A DNA stretch of 41,372 nt from Crocinitomicaceae bacterium (GCA_002713215.1 PAVO01000054.1:1-41372), one strand, 5' to 3'. Shown: positions 9,096 through 18,019, counted from the first letter of the stretch. The notes: generated by a model not told the origin, from the sequence alone. Numbers and translations: made by a program.

Positions 9096-9665
9096 ATGGA
9101 ATATTTACAAAGTTTAGATACACTCCTTCGCACATTTTGGTACATTGCATTGGGTAGCAGCCTCATATTTGCCATTCAAACAGTTCTTACTTTTATGGGG
9201 GCTGATGCCACCGATGGTTTAGATGCCGATTTCGATGGAGACATGGATGGAGGTGATTCTGCTTTCCAATTGTTTTCTTTTCGAAATCTGATTAATTTTT
9301 TATTGGGCTTTAGCTGGGGAGGTATTTCTTTTTGGGATGTGATCGATAACAATACCATTTTAATTATAATAGCCACGTTGCTGGGGGTTTTAATGGTGTT
9401 TTTATTCTTTGTTATCATTGGTCAAATCCAGAAACTGCAAGAGAATAATTCGTTTAAACTTGAAGATGCTATAAACAAAACAGGTGAAGTTTATTTAAAA
9501 ATTCCTTCGCACAGACAGGGAATGGGAAAGATAAGTGTAAGCATTCGAGGTTCCTATCACGAGTTGAATGCCATTACCGAAGGAGATTCCATTGCAACCG
9601 GTTCCTTAGTTACCATTATAGCAATAAAAGACGATAATTTACTAATAGTTAAACCTTTAAAATAA
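9096..9665 (+). CDS. NfeD-like membrane protein
   Basis: This encodes 189 residues. Three hydrophobic helices (about 15-35, 62-80 and 86-110) surround an acidic loop rich in Asp and Gly (DGLDADFDGDMDGGD). A C-terminal beta-rich domain of about 70 residues follows, with TGEVYLKIP..RQGMGKISVSIRG, the OB-fold typical of NfeD/YqiJ proteins. NfeD proteins assist or localise flotillins in membrane microdomains. The flotillin gene starts six bases downstream, which strongly supports the call. It is the first gene of a probable four-gene operon. Confidence 0.88.
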   Translation: MEYLQSLDTLLRTFWYIALGSSLIFAIQTVLTFMGADATDGLDADFDGDMDGGDSAFQLFSFRNLINFLLGFSWGGISFWDVIDNNTILIIIATLLGVLMVFLFFVIIGQIQKLQENNSFKLEDAINKTGEVYLKIPSHRQGMGKISVSIRGSYHELNAITEGDSIATGSLVTIIAIKDDNLLIVKPLK

Positions 9666-9671
9666 ATCTGA

Positions 9672-11231
9672 ATGACTCCAATTCTTTACATTACAGTATC
9701 AGCCATAGTTCTTTTTGTTACCATTTCGGTATTGGTATCCCGATACAAACGTTGCCCATCGGATAAAATCCTGGTTATTTATGGAAAAACTGGTGGGAGC
9801 TCTGCTAAATGTGTCCATGGTGGAGGAGCTTTTATTTGGCCAGTCATTCAGGACTACGCTTATTTAGATTTAAAGCCTATATCAATAGAGGCTAATCTTA
9901 CAAATGCCTTGAGTAGGCAGAACATTCGAGTAGATGTTCCCAGTAGGTTTACCATTGCAATTTCAACCGAGTCGGATAACATGAACGCGGCTGCAGAAAG
10001 GTTATTAGGGCTTTCTTCTCAGGAAATTCAGGAACTGGCAAAAGACATCCTTTTTGGACAATTGAGGCTGGTTATTGCTACCATGAGAATTGAAGAAATC
10101 AACTCGGATCGCGATAAATTTTTGGAAAACATCTCTAAAAATGTAGATTCAGAACTCAAAAAGATTGGCCTTAAATTGATTAATGTTAACGTAACTGATA
10201 TTAAGGACGAGTCGGGGTATATCGAAGCATTGGGTAAGGAAGCTGCCGCAAAAGCCATTAATGAGGCTGTTGTAAGTGTAGCCGAACAGGAGAAAATTGG
10301 AGAAACTGGTAAGGCAATAGCGGATCGTCAGAAAGACGTTCAAATTGCGGAGACCAATAGGGATAGGGACATTGAAATTGCAGTTGCAGAAAAGGATCGA
10401 GAAGTTAATATTGCCATGGCAGGCAAGGATGAATCCATTGGAAAGGCGGAAGCTTCTAGGGATACCAGGATTAAAGTTGCAGAGGCCAATTCGATTGCAA
10501 TTCAAGGAGAAAACACTTCCAAGATTGAAATTGCCAATTCTGATGCAGCAAGGAGAGAAAAGGAAGCAGTAGCATTGAAGTTGGCAGTTTCTTCGGAAAA
10601 AGTACAGCAGGCAAAAGCACTTGAAGAGGCATACAAAGCAGAGAAAACCGCAGAAAATGAGCGTGCCGAAAGGGAAAGGTCAACTCAGGTTGCTAATGTG
10701 GTTGTACCTGCAGAGATTTCAAAGCAAAAGGCAATTATTGATGCACAGGCTGAGGCTGAAAAAATTAGAGAACAAGCCAAGGGGGAAGCTGATGCGATAT
10801 TCGCTAAAATGAATGCTGAGGCGAAAGGGTTACATGAAATATTGACAAAGCAGGCTGATGGTTACAAGCAAGTAGTAGAAGCAGCAGGTGGAGATCCGGC
10901 AAATGCATTTCACTTACTATTAATTGAGAAATTACCTGAGATTGTTAAGACCCAGGTAGAAGCAGTTAAAGATATTAAAATCGATAAGGTTACGGTTTGG
11001 GATTCAGGTAAAGGAGACGGAGTTGGTGGAGACGGAAATACCTCAACAGCCAATTTCGTATCTGGTTTGATGAAAACCATCCCACCCCTGGATGATTTGT
11101 TCGATTTAGCTGGAATGAATCTACCTTCTTACCTGAAAGGGAAAGATAAGGCAGGTGAACAAGAAAAGAAATCAGCCCAAAACACCAATGAGGGGACTAC
11201 CGATGCTGAGGTAATTGAGTCGGATGGTTAA
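9672..11231 (+). CDS. Flotillin family protein (SPFH domain)
   Basis: This encodes 519 residues. One N-terminal membrane helix (about 5-22) precedes an SPFH/band 7 domain (about 28-200) with CPSDKILVIYGK, GGGAFIWPVIQDYAYLDL and NVDSELKKIGLKLINVNVTDI. A long charged coiled coil (about 200-380) follows, with repeating A/K/E blocks such as DRDIEIAVAEKDREVNIA, and then a flotillin C-terminal domain. A Gly-rich linker and an acidic tail end the protein. It is an integral inner-membrane scaffold that forms oligomeric microdomains with NfeD. The gene spacing of six and 13 bases on either side points to one operon. The size and domain order match the FloT/YqiK type. Confidence 0.93.
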   Translation: MTPILYITVSAIVLFVTISVLVSRYKRCPSDKILVIYGKTGGSSAKCVHGGGAFIWPVIQDYAYLDLKPISIEANLTNALSRQNIRVDVPSRFTIAISTESDNMNAAAERLLGLSSQEIQELAKDILFGQLRLVIATMRIEEINSDRDKFLENISKNVDSELKKIGLKLINVNVTDIKDESGYIEALGKEAAAKAINEAVVSVAEQEKIGETGKAIADRQKDVQIAETNRDRDIEIAVAEKDREVNIAMAGKDESIGKAEASRDTRIKVAEANSIAIQGENTSKIEIANSDAARREKEAVALKLAVSSEKVQQAKALEEAYKAEKTAENERAERERSTQVANVVVPAEISKQKAIIDAQAEAEKIREQAKGEADAIFAKMNAEAKGLHEILTKQADGYKQVVEAAGGDPANAFHLLLIEKLPEIVKTQVEAVKDIKIDKVTVWDSGKGDGVGGDGNTSTANFVSGLMKTIPPLDDLFDLAGMNLPSYLKGKDKAGEQEKKSAQNTNEGTTDAEVIESDG

Positions 11232-11244
11232 TAATTAAAGGAAA

Positions 11245-11541
11245 ATGAGATTGTTGGGCATATGGAGATCTAAGGACAGTAAATATTCGCTGTCTATAGA
11301 AGCAGGAGAAGGGAACGATTATTCAATAAAGCTTTCTATTCCAATTGCTAAGGAAGAAATATCCGGAGTGCTTAAAAACGGGCAGTTGGCCAACTTAAAT
11401 TACGAGGTGAATGAGAAAGCGGTTTTTGTATACCTGTTTGTAGAGCAGGCAAACCCTTCGGAGATATTGATAAAGGGAACCGGACGATCAACAGGCCGTT
11501 ATAAGGGAGATATTCCGGAAACCTCACTGTTTAAAGTTTAG
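11245..11541 (+). CDS. Small protein of unknown function in the flotillin operon
   Basis: This encodes 98 residues, predicted soluble and beta-rich (alternating hydrophobic strands such as YSLSIEAGEG, YSIKLSIPIA and AVFVYLFVEQ), with no signal peptide. It starts 13 bases after the flotillin stop, and the next gene begins four bases after its end. I recognise no family. The position suggests it belongs to the same transcript as NfeD, flotillin and the HMG-CoA lyase-like enzyme. Confidence 0.65.
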   Translation: MRLLGIWRSKDSKYSLSIEAGEGNDYSIKLSIPIAKEEISGVLKNGQLANLNYEVNEKAVFVYLFVEQANPSEILIKGTGRSTGRYKGDIPETSLFKV

Positions 11542-11544
11542 TTG

Positions 11545-12399
11545 ATGAAAATTGTAGAGTGCCCAAGGGATGCCATGCAGGGGATTAAGGAATGGATTCC
11601 TACCCAAACCAAGATTGACTACATCAATGCCATATTGCAGGTAGGTTTTGATACAGTTGATTTTGGAAGTTTTGTTTCTCCTAAGGCCATTCCTCAACTT
11701 AAAGATACGGCTGAAGTCCTTGACAAACTTGAACTGGACAATACTAAAAGCAAATTGCTGGCAATCGTTGCTAACCGGAGAGGGGCAGAAGATGCCTGCA
11801 ATTTTGAAGAGATAAATTACCTCGGATTTCCGTTCTCTATTTCGGAACAATTTCAGCAACGTAATACAAATTCCAGTATTGAAGAATCACTAGGTCGGGT
11901 AGAGGAGATTAAAGGATTGTGCGATCAGCATAGAAAGAAGCTGGTTATTTATATCTCCATGGGATTTGGAAATCCTTATGGAGAACCCTGGAGCCCGGAA
12001 ATAGCCGCCTCCTGGAGTACACGCCTGGCCAATGACCTGGGAATTGAAATTCTGGCCTTGTCAGATACCATAGGTGTTTCAAACCCCGATAACATTCATC
12101 ATTTATTTTCAACGCTAATTCTAGAATTGCCCCAGGTAGAATTTGGAGCACATCTGCACAGTACACCAACAACCCGATTCGAAAAGATAGAAAGTGCCTA
12201 CAATGCTGGCTGTCGTCGAATGGATTCCGCAATTAAGGGATATGGAGGTTGCCCCATGGCTACTGATGATTTAACCGGTAACATGGCTACTGAGGAAGTA
12301 CTTTCTTTTGCCGAGGGAATTAACCTGGATCTGGAACTAGATGCTTTAAAATTTGAAGAGGCTAAACTGCTCTCCACCAAGGTATTCTTAGACCACTAG
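11545..12399 (+). CDS. Hydroxymethylglutaryl-CoA lyase-like aldolase
   Basis: This encodes 284 residues from the ATG at 11545. An in-frame TTG one codon earlier is less likely. It is a DRE-TIM metallolyase. ECPRDAMQG keeps the Arg-Asp of the HMG-CoA lyase GPRDGLQ motif, VDFGSFVSPKAIPQL matches the SFVSPK..PQ signature, AHLHSTP supplies the two metal-binding His, and GYGGCPMA holds the catalytic-loop Cys (about 236). HMG-CoA lyase splits HMG-CoA to acetyl-CoA and acetoacetate in leucine breakdown. The motif changes (D-A-M-Q, GYGG for GLGG) still leave room for a relative acting on another 3-hydroxy-3-methylacyl-CoA. It is last in the flotillin operon and overlaps the convergent next gene by four bases. 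Confidence 0.85.
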   Translation: MKIVECPRDAMQGIKEWIPTQTKIDYINAILQVGFDTVDFGSFVSPKAIPQLKDTAEVLDKLELDNTKSKLLAIVANRRGAEDACNFEEINYLGFPFSISEQFQQRNTNSSIEESLGRVEEIKGLCDQHRKKLVIYISMGFGNPYGEPWSPEIAASWSTRLANDLGIEILALSDTIGVSNPDNIHHLFSTLILELPQVEFGAHLHSTPTTRFEKIESAYNAGCRRMDSAIKGYGGCPMATDDLTGNMATEEVLSFAEGINLDLELDALKFEEAKLLSTKVFLDH

Positions 12400-13121
12400 T
12401 TAGCGTTTCGTCCCTTAACCGAATAAACCGGATTTTTAAACTTTACGGGTTTGTGGAAGTAGACAAAGTCTTCGATACCAACAATGTATTCGTTGTGTCT
12501 TTTAACGTGTGTAGATCCTTTGTGAAACTCATATTCCTTCACCAATATAAAATATGAACTGGCATCTTTGGTATGAAGTAACTCATACCTTTCCTTCTTA
12601 ACCAATTCTCCTTTTTTATAATATTCCCATACCCCGGAGCGAAAGGGTTTGTCTTGATTGATGTTGTGATGGTTAGGTGATTCATCCTCATGAAAGTGGC
12701 CGTAGCTGTAGTACTCCTTACTGATGAGATCCCCTTTCTTATCATAAACATGAACCCGACCTATGATCGATTTGCCGTGTGGCTGCAAATACTTAAGCCT
12801 TAAGGTTCCCTTTTTATCATGTATGTAAATGTACAGGGAATCGTGAATTCTTGTTTTGTACATCAAAATGGAATCTGTTTCGTTCTCGGCAACCTTGCAA
12901 ACAAAGCAAGTGCTCTCACCATCCATTTTACATCCCAAATCAAAATGGTTTTCCTTGCAGTTGTGGTTGCTAATTCCAAATACCGAATAACCACGATCTA
13001 CCGTAAGGTGAAGTGTATCAACAAATTGCCCGTAGGATAAATGGCCAATTGCAATGAGAAAAATAGAAACGAGAAGCTTTAATTCCCTGCCGAAAGTGTA
13101 TTTATTTAAGTTCAATTTCAC
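12396..13121 (-). CDS. Secreted protein with YwqK/MORN-like repeats, unknown function
   Basis: This encodes 241 residues. The start is GTG at 13121. A signal peptide covers about residues 1-31 (hydrophobic LLVSIFLIAIG, cut near SYGQ). Short beta-hairpin units such as VHVYDKKGDLISKEYY and GVWEYYKKGELVKKERY resemble the YwqK-type antitoxin-like/MORN repeats common in Bacteroidota secreted proteins. Four Cys lie in CKENHFDLGC and CFVCK. No enzyme motif is seen. A -7-like element sits only about a dozen bases upstream of the GTG. Confidence 0.7.
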   Translation of the reverse strand: MKLNLNKYTFGRELKLLVSIFLIAIGHLSYGQFVDTLHLTVDRGYSVFGISNHNCKENHFDLGCKMDGESTCFVCKVAENETDSILMYKTRIHDSLYIYIHDKKGTLRLKYLQPHGKSIIGRVHVYDKKGDLISKEYYSYGHFHEDESPNHHNINQDKPFRSGVWEYYKKGELVKKERYELLHTKDASSYFILVKEYEFHKGSTHVKRHNEYIVGIEDFVYFHKPVKFKNPVYSVKGRNAN

Positions 13122-13132
13122 AAAATTTTAGC

Positions 13133-13140
13133 CAAAAATA
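13133..13140 (-). promoter_or_regulatory. Putative -7 element (TATTTTTG), very short leader
   Basis: This is an exact TAnnTTTG match on the minus strand. The transcription start it predicts would leave only about five bases before the GTG start of the secreted protein gene. No clear -33 TTTG is seen. Confidence 0.35.
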
Positions 13141-13169
13141 GTTGCGAAATAGTATGAATTTCAGCGGAT

Positions 13170-13775
13170 TTACTCTTTTATTAACGATTCCAATTGTTCA
13201 TAAAATTGGTCCGAATCCCAATTGGCTAACCCAGTGTGGGAAAAGGCAATTCTTCCTTGTTTGTCAATGATATAGGTGGTGGGAAGGCCAGCCGGATTAA
13301 GTACCTCAGGGGTATTGACGAGATAGCCAAATGGCAATTGGGTTTCGTAGTCCTTTTTAAATGCGGAAACAATTTCAGGAGTTTCATAACTCAAAAAAAG
13401 AAACTTCAAATTCTCTTTCTTATGGGTTTTACCATACAAGTTTGAAAGGCTTGGAATTTCTGCCCGGCATGGTGGGCACCAGGTTGCCCAGAAATTAAGA
13501 AATATAACCTGTCCCTTATATTCGGCTAAACTGTGTTTCACTTGTTGATCATCAAAAAAGATCAGGTGATTAAAATCCGATTCATGAATGGGAGTTCGAT
13601 CCACTTGTTCCATATTGGCATTAAATAAACCGGTGTGTAACAGTACTCGTTGTACAACGACTCTGCCGTTAGGGAATAGAATTAATGCAATAAATCCGAC
13701 AAACAAGAGGTCTATTGATTTTTGAAAGAGGCTCTTTTCTCTAAACTTTTTAATTTGTCTTTTTATCCAATTCAT
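13170..13775 (-). CDS. TlpA-type membrane-anchored thioredoxin
   Basis: This encodes 201 residues. An N-terminal basic stretch and one membrane helix (about 20-35) anchor it. The periplasmic part is a TlpA/ResA-like thioredoxin fold with NFWATWCPPCRAEIP (redox pair C100/C103), a cis-Pro region NPAGLPTTYIIDKQG and a closing helix. Such proteins reduce disulfides of exported proteins, for example apocytochrome c, or handle redox stress. The gene is divergent from the methionine sulfoxide reductase gene with only 37 bases between the starts, a pairing consistent with a shared role in extracytoplasmic redox repair. Confidence 0.9.
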   Translation of the reverse strand: MNWIKRQIKKFREKSLFQKSIDLLFVGFIALILFPNGRVVVQRVLLHTGLFNANMEQVDRTPIHESDFNHLIFFDDQQVKHSLAEYKGQVIFLNFWATWCPPCRAEIPSLSNLYGKTHKKENLKFLFLSYETPEIVSAFKKDYETQLPFGYLVNTPEVLNPAGLPTTYIIDKQGRIAFSHTGLANWDSDQFYEQLESLIKE

Positions 13776-13812
13776 TTTTTTGGAACAGTTTTAATACAAT
13801 TAACTTTACTAA

Positions 13813-14463
13813 ATGATAGTAACTAAAACAAAGACGCTAATATTGCTTTTTATGTCTATAGCTTTAATAAGTTGTGGCCAAAAAAAAGAAAAAACGAATT
13901 CGAAAACTGTGATAAACGATACAAATAGTAAACTAGATACAGCAACATTTGGAGCCGGTTGCTTTTGGTGTGTTGAAGCCATTTATCAGCAAATTAATGG
14001 TGTGCAATCGGTCGTTAGTGGCTATTCTGGAGGAAGTGTTAAGTCACCAACCTATAAAGAAGTGTGTAATGGAACAACCGGACACGCAGAGGTTTGTCAA
14101 ATCACTTTTGATCCTACTGTGGTTTCGTATGACGAATTGCTGGAAGTATTTTGGCAAACCCATGACCCAACAACACTTAATAGGCAGGGGAACGATGTTG
14201 GAACACAATACCGTTCGGTCATTTACTACCATTCCAAATTTCAGAAGGAAAGAAGCGAATATTACAAACAGAAGCTTACCGATTTAAAAACGTTTGAAAA
14301 ACCAATTGTTACTGAAATTTCTCCTATTGGTGATTTTTATAAGGCTGAAGGGTATCACCAGAATTACTTCGATGAGAACGGAGGCCAACCTTATTGTCAA
14401 ATGGTAATTCGTCCCAAGGTAGAAAAGTTTAAAAAGGCATTTGAAGACAAACTAAAGCCTTGA
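13813..14463 (+). CDS. msrA: Peptide methionine-S-sulfoxide reductase, lipoprotein form
   Basis: This encodes 216 residues. A hydrophobic leader ends in LISCGQ, so it is probably lipidated at C21 and works outside the cytoplasm. The MsrA domain has GAGCFWCVEA (catalytic C50), GVQSVVSGYSGG, TGHAEVCQITFDP, FWQTHDPTTLNRQGNDVGTQYRS and GYHQNYF, all diagnostic. It reduces Met-S-sulfoxide in proteins using thioredoxin-like donors, and the divergent TlpA protein is a plausible partner. A TAACTTTA sequence (13801-13808), one base off the -7 consensus, ends five bases before the ATG, so the mRNA may be nearly leaderless. Confidence 0.95.
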   Translation: MIVTKTKTLILLFMSIALISCGQKKEKTNSKTVINDTNSKLDTATFGAGCFWCVEAIYQQINGVQSVVSGYSGGSVKSPTYKEVCNGTTGHAEVCQITFDPTVVSYDELLEVFWQTHDPTTLNRQGNDVGTQYRSVIYYHSKFQKERSEYYKQKLTDLKTFEKPIVTEISPIGDFYKAEGYHQNYFDENGGQPYCQMVIRPKVEKFKKAFEDKLKP

Positions 14464-14948
14464 TTCCTGAGATTACCATTCGGCCAATTGAACTGAAAGA
14501 CAATGTTGCCGTTAAGCAGCTGGTTTTACATGTGCTTAAAGAATTTGGCGCTGAAGGAGAAGGTTTTGCCAGTGCAGACCCGGAGTTGGAATGCATGTAT
14601 GAGACCTATAAAAATGACCGATCGGCATATTGGGTAGTTGAATTGGATGGAGAAATTGTAGGTGGTGCCGGCATTGGTCCACTCAAGAATGAAGTAGAAG
14701 ATTTCTGCGAACTACAGAAGATGTACTTTCTTCCTCAAATTCGTGGATTTGGTATCGGGAGACAACTCATAAAACAATGCCTGAAGTTTGCTCAAAGCCA
14801 GGAATACAAGAAGTGCTACCTGGAAACATTGCCTGATATGAAGCCTGCCCAAAAGTTGTATCAACAATTTGGTTTTCAGTTTTTAAACGAAAGAATGGGG
14901 GGTACGGGACATTCAAAATGTCCTATATTTATGCTGTTGGAATTGTAA
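14460..14948 (+). CDS. GNAT family N-acetyltransferase
   Basis: This encodes 162 residues. The start is TTG, overlapping the msrA stop by four bases (TTGA), which implies translational coupling. The acetyl-CoA binding motif appears as LPQIRGFGIGRQLIKQCLKFA (R/Q-x-x-G-x-G/A type), preceded by the strand VVELDGEIVGGAGIGPL and followed by CYLETLPDMKPAQKLYQQFGF. The substrate is unknown. The segment ETLPDM..A..LY...GF is common in PhnO/ElaA-like and amino-acid acetyltransferases. It is probably co-transcribed with msrA. Confidence 0.88.
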   Translation: MIPEITIRPIELKDNVAVKQLVLHVLKEFGAEGEGFASADPELECMYETYKNDRSAYWVVELDGEIVGGAGIGPLKNEVEDFCELQKMYFLPQIRGFGIGRQLIKQCLKFAQSQEYKKCYLETLPDMKPAQKLYQQFGFQFLNERMGGTGHSKCPIFMLLEL

Positions 14949-14965
14949 TCCAATTTTTAAAACAT

Positions 14966-14997
14966 TTTGAGCTTAACTTCGTTTACGGTTACTTTAG
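14966..14997 (+). promoter_or_regulatory. Putative promoter for the PAS histidine kinase
   Basis: A -33 TTTG (14966-14969) lies 20 bases before TACTTTAG (14990-14997), one mismatch from TAnnTTTG. The start codon TTG at 15007 follows within ten bases, so the leader would be very short. Confidence 0.4.
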
Positions 14998-15006
14998 ATA
15001 GAGAAA

Positions 15007-17328
15007 TTGCCGCATTCAAATAATACTATAGAATTATCCAACGAATTATTTCAGAGGTTCATTCAATCGCCAGAAAATTTTGGGCACTTCTTGCGGACTT
15101 TTCCTGGTGTGGCTTATCGCTTATCGGTAGATGATGAAAAAGGGAAAGTTGTTTACATTACGGAAAGCATTGAATCGCTAACCGGTTATTCACCAGCCAA
15201 TTTTCTGCAAGGTAAAATCACTTTTGCAGATCTGATTCCGGAAGAAGAATTGAAACAGTTAACCGCTCGTTTTCTTGAAACTGAAAAAAAAGGAGATTTC
15301 TTTTCTTTTGAATATACCCTCATCGATAAGTTAGGTGTAAATCACCGGGTTATTACTCATTCGCACATCGTCCGTGATAAAGATGGAAAGGCAGTTTGGG
15401 TAGATGGAACACTAACAGACATCACCGCCAGTTCGGAAACCAAAGAGGAGCTCAAACGAGTTATTTCTATAAACAGAAACTTCATCAATTCTTCTCCCAA
15501 TGTCATATTCGCAAAGAATGTAAATGGAGTCTACAAAATGGCAAATAAGGCCTTGGCCGACTTTATGGGTGTTTCCGTCGATGAAATCATTGGCAAATCC
15601 GACAAGGACTTTGACCTTCCGGAAGCTAAACTGGAGGAATACAAAAAACAGGACCAATTTGTAATTACAAAAGGGGAGAGTTTAGAAACCTCACCAACCT
15701 TTATTTCAAGCAATGGAAAAACAGGTTGGTACACCTCCATTAAATCTCCCATTAAAGCAAGCAATGGAAAAGTTGAAGGCTTGATAGCAATTGTAACCGA
15801 TGTAACCGAACTTATTGAATCGAAGGAAATCATTCGGGAACAACAGGAGCTATTGGAAACGGTCTACAATTCCGGAACCGATGTAATTACGGTGTTAACC
15901 CCCAAAAACAACGAGTTTTATTACGAGACTGTTAATGCAGCCTATTTGGAGTTGCTCCGACGATTTGGAGTTTCTGGCACCAGTGACGAATTAAAAGGAC
16001 TAAACATGTTGCAACATGCGGTTGAACATGGAATATTTACTCAGGAAAAGTCAGATGAGGCACGGAAAGAACTTGAAAAAGTACTTGAGACTAGGTCGCG
16101 ACATTCGTTTACAGAAATAACAGATGTACCCAATTCAAACCTTAAGGTATACATCGATGTTGAAATAAATCCGATTTTGGGAGCAGAGGGTAACGTAAAA
16201 CACATTGTTTACCGTGGACATGATTTTTCTGATGTCATGCGGTTTAATAAACAATTGCAGGAACGGGAGGAACTTTTTGAATCCATAAACCGAAATGTTC
16301 AGGATGGGATTTATCGATCTACGGTGAATACAGGATTGAGATATGCCAATGACTCCATGTGTCGATTATTTGGGTATACCATTAAGGAGTTATCCAGAGT
16401 AAGGCCTACTGATTTATATGCAATAGTCGGGGATCGACAGAAAATAATTGAGGAGTTGCAACGCACGGGATTCTTTTCGGATCGGGAAGTTTTATTCAAG
16501 AGAAAGGATGGCTCAACTTTTTGGGGGCTTTTAAGTTGCAGTATGACCCTGGAGGCAGATGGCAACCGTGTAATCGATGGAATTGTTGTTGATGTTACCG
16601 CAGACCGAAAAGTAAAGGAGAGGCTGAAGTCGACCAATGAGAGTCTACGTAAAATAAACTCCGAATTAGATCATTTGGTTTATCGGACATCCCATGACCT
16701 TAGGTCGCCTTTGGTTTCTGTAATGGGACTTCTGGAGTTAATGCGAATGGAGGGTGTTGAAGGTAATCTGGCCGAATACCTTTCCATCATGGAGGATCAG
16801 GTAGTTAAACTCGATAAGGTTATTTTGGATATCATCAATATCCGTAAGATTGCTAAAACAGGGTTACAGCGAGAACTTGTCGATTGTAAGGAGATAATTG
16901 ATGATGTATTTGAGAGCATTAAGTTCCTCGATCGATTCAATAAGATTAAAAAACAAGTTTCAATAACCAATGATGCTCCTTTGTATCAGGATAAGAACAA
17001 CATCAAGATAATTCTGAATAATGTTCTTTCCAATGCTGTTAAGTATGCCAAAAAGGATATTGATGACAGTTTCATTTCAGTCGATATTAAAATCGATAGC
17101 AAAAAATGTTCGATTAAAATTAAGGATAACGGAATTGGAATCCGGGAGAAAAACATGGATAAAGTCTTTGAAATGTTTTATCGCGCAACCGATGTGAACC
17201 AGGGAACCGGATTAGGGCTTTTTATTGTGAGAGAGGCAGTAAATAAGCTTAAAGGCTCAATCAACGTTGATTCAAAAGAAGGGGAGTGGACCCGCTTTAT
17301 TATTGAAATTCCTAACCTTACTGATTAG
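15007..17328 (+). CDS. Multi-PAS sensor histidine kinase
   Basis: This encodes 773 residues. The start is TTG and there is no ATG nearby in frame. No membrane helix is seen, so it is a cytoplasmic sensor. Four PAS-like domains run from about 25-140 (PAS/PAC with GTLTDIT), 150-268 (IAIVTDVTE), 280-408 and 420-533 (GIVVDVTADR). They are followed by a HisKA dimerisation domain with phospho-acceptor H563 in RTSHDLRSPL and a HATPase_c domain with N box NNVLSNAVKYAK (about 671), G1 DNGIGI (707-712) and G2 GTGLGLFI (733-740). No receiver domain and no response regulator gene are nearby, so its partner lies elsewhere. It overlaps the convergent dipeptidase gene by 11 bases. Confidence 0.93.
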   Translation: MPHSNNTIELSNELFQRFIQSPENFGHFLRTFPGVAYRLSVDDEKGKVVYITESIESLTGYSPANFLQGKITFADLIPEEELKQLTARFLETEKKGDFFSFEYTLIDKLGVNHRVITHSHIVRDKDGKAVWVDGTLTDITASSETKEELKRVISINRNFINSSPNVIFAKNVNGVYKMANKALADFMGVSVDEIIGKSDKDFDLPEAKLEEYKKQDQFVITKGESLETSPTFISSNGKTGWYTSIKSPIKASNGKVEGLIAIVTDVTELIESKEIIREQQELLETVYNSGTDVITVLTPKNNEFYYETVNAAYLELLRRFGVSGTSDELKGLNMLQHAVEHGIFTQEKSDEARKELEKVLETRSRHSFTEITDVPNSNLKVYIDVEINPILGAEGNVKHIVYRGHDFSDVMRFNKQLQEREELFESINRNVQDGIYRSTVNTGLRYANDSMCRLFGYTIKELSRVRPTDLYAIVGDRQKIIEELQRTGFFSDREVLFKRKDGSTFWGLLSCSMTLEADGNRVIDGIVVDVTADRKVKERLKSTNESLRKINSELDHLVYRTSHDLRSPLVSVMGLLELMRMEGVEGNLAEYLSIMEDQVVKLDKVILDIINIRKIAKTGLQRELVDCKEIIDDVFESIKFLDRFNKIKKQVSITNDAPLYQDKNNIKIILNNVLSNAVKYAKKDIDDSFISVDIKIDSKKCSIKIKDNGIGIREKNMDKVFEMFYRATDVNQGTGLGLFIVREAVNKLKGSINVDSKEGEWTRFIIEIPNLTD

Positions 17329-18019
17329 TCTCCAACTTTTCAAAACTTAAGTCCAGCAATTCAAATTTTTCCCATCCCTTGTAGTCAAAATGCCACCATT
17401 CTGATGGGTAGACCGCAAACCCGTGCTTGTTCATAGTTGAAATTAGCAACTCCCGATTTTTTAAAACCATAGAATCGAGGTTCATATTAGCAGGATGAGC
17501 CAGTTCAGTAAAATCATCGTATTCTGTTCCCATATTTAAGTCTTTACCGCTGTTTAAATCAAATAGGGTTAAATCTATGGCAGCTCCACGGTTGTGCCTC
17601 GATCCCGAATAAGGAGAAGCAACATAGGTGGTGTCTTTGTACAATTTGTAGAACTTAACGGTAATGGAATAAGGGCGATAAGCATCAAACACTTTAATTG
17701 AAAGTCCCATAGATTCAAATTCCTCTTGTGCGTTGCTTAATGCTTCCGCTACTGGTTTTCGGGCATAAGCCCTAGCCAACTGATAAACCGGTTCTTCAAC
17801 AAAATTGTTGTCCGTAGCATAACGAATATCCAGCTTTATTCCAGGGATAAACTGTTCTAAGTCAATCAATTCGTTTTCTCTGTTTTCAGCAACCTTGCTG
17901 TTGTAGGTTTCTAAATCGTTGGTTGGTGAAAGTCCATATTTTGGCTTTTTCTCTGCAGGAACACAGGCAAAGCATAAAAGGGTAATTCCGATTAAAACCA
18001 ATTTTAACTTAAATTCCAT
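17318..18019 (-). CDS. VanX-type D-alanyl-D-alanine dipeptidase lipoprotein
   Basis: This encodes 233 residues. The signal ends LLCFAC, so lipidation is likely at C19. The peptidase family M15D core is complete: SRHNRGAAIDL gives zinc ligands H142 and D149, and EWWHFDY gives catalytic E207 and ligand H210. FDAYRPYS is the usual upstream Arg motif. Such enzymes split D-Ala-D-Ala. Chromosomal copies without vanHA serve peptidoglycan turnover or D-Ala recycling rather than vancomycin resistance, and no van genes are present here. It lies divergent to the polyketide locus, 88 bases away, and convergent with the kinase. Confidence 0.92.
   Translation of the reverse strand: MEFKLKLVLIGITLLCFACVPAEKKPKYGLSPTNDLETYNSKVAENRENELIDLEQFIPGIKLDIRYATDNNFVEEPVYQLARAYARKPVAEALSNAQEEFESMGLSIKVFDAYRPYSITVKFYKLYKDTTYVASPYSGSRHNRGAAIDLTLFDLNSGKDLNMGTEYDDFTELAHPANMNLDSMVLKNRELLISTMNKHGFAVYPSEWWHFDYKGWEKFELLDLSFEKLETNQ

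Noticed and set aside
12396-13121. Toxin-antitoxin module suggested by YwqK-like repeats
   Set aside because: The protein has a signal peptide and no partner toxin gene. The repeats are structural and common in secreted Bacteroidota proteins.
17318-18019. Vancomycin resistance locus
   Set aside because: The dipeptidase is VanX-like but lipidated and alone. No VanH, VanA/B ligase or VanRS-type partner is near, so a cell-wall turnover role is more likely.
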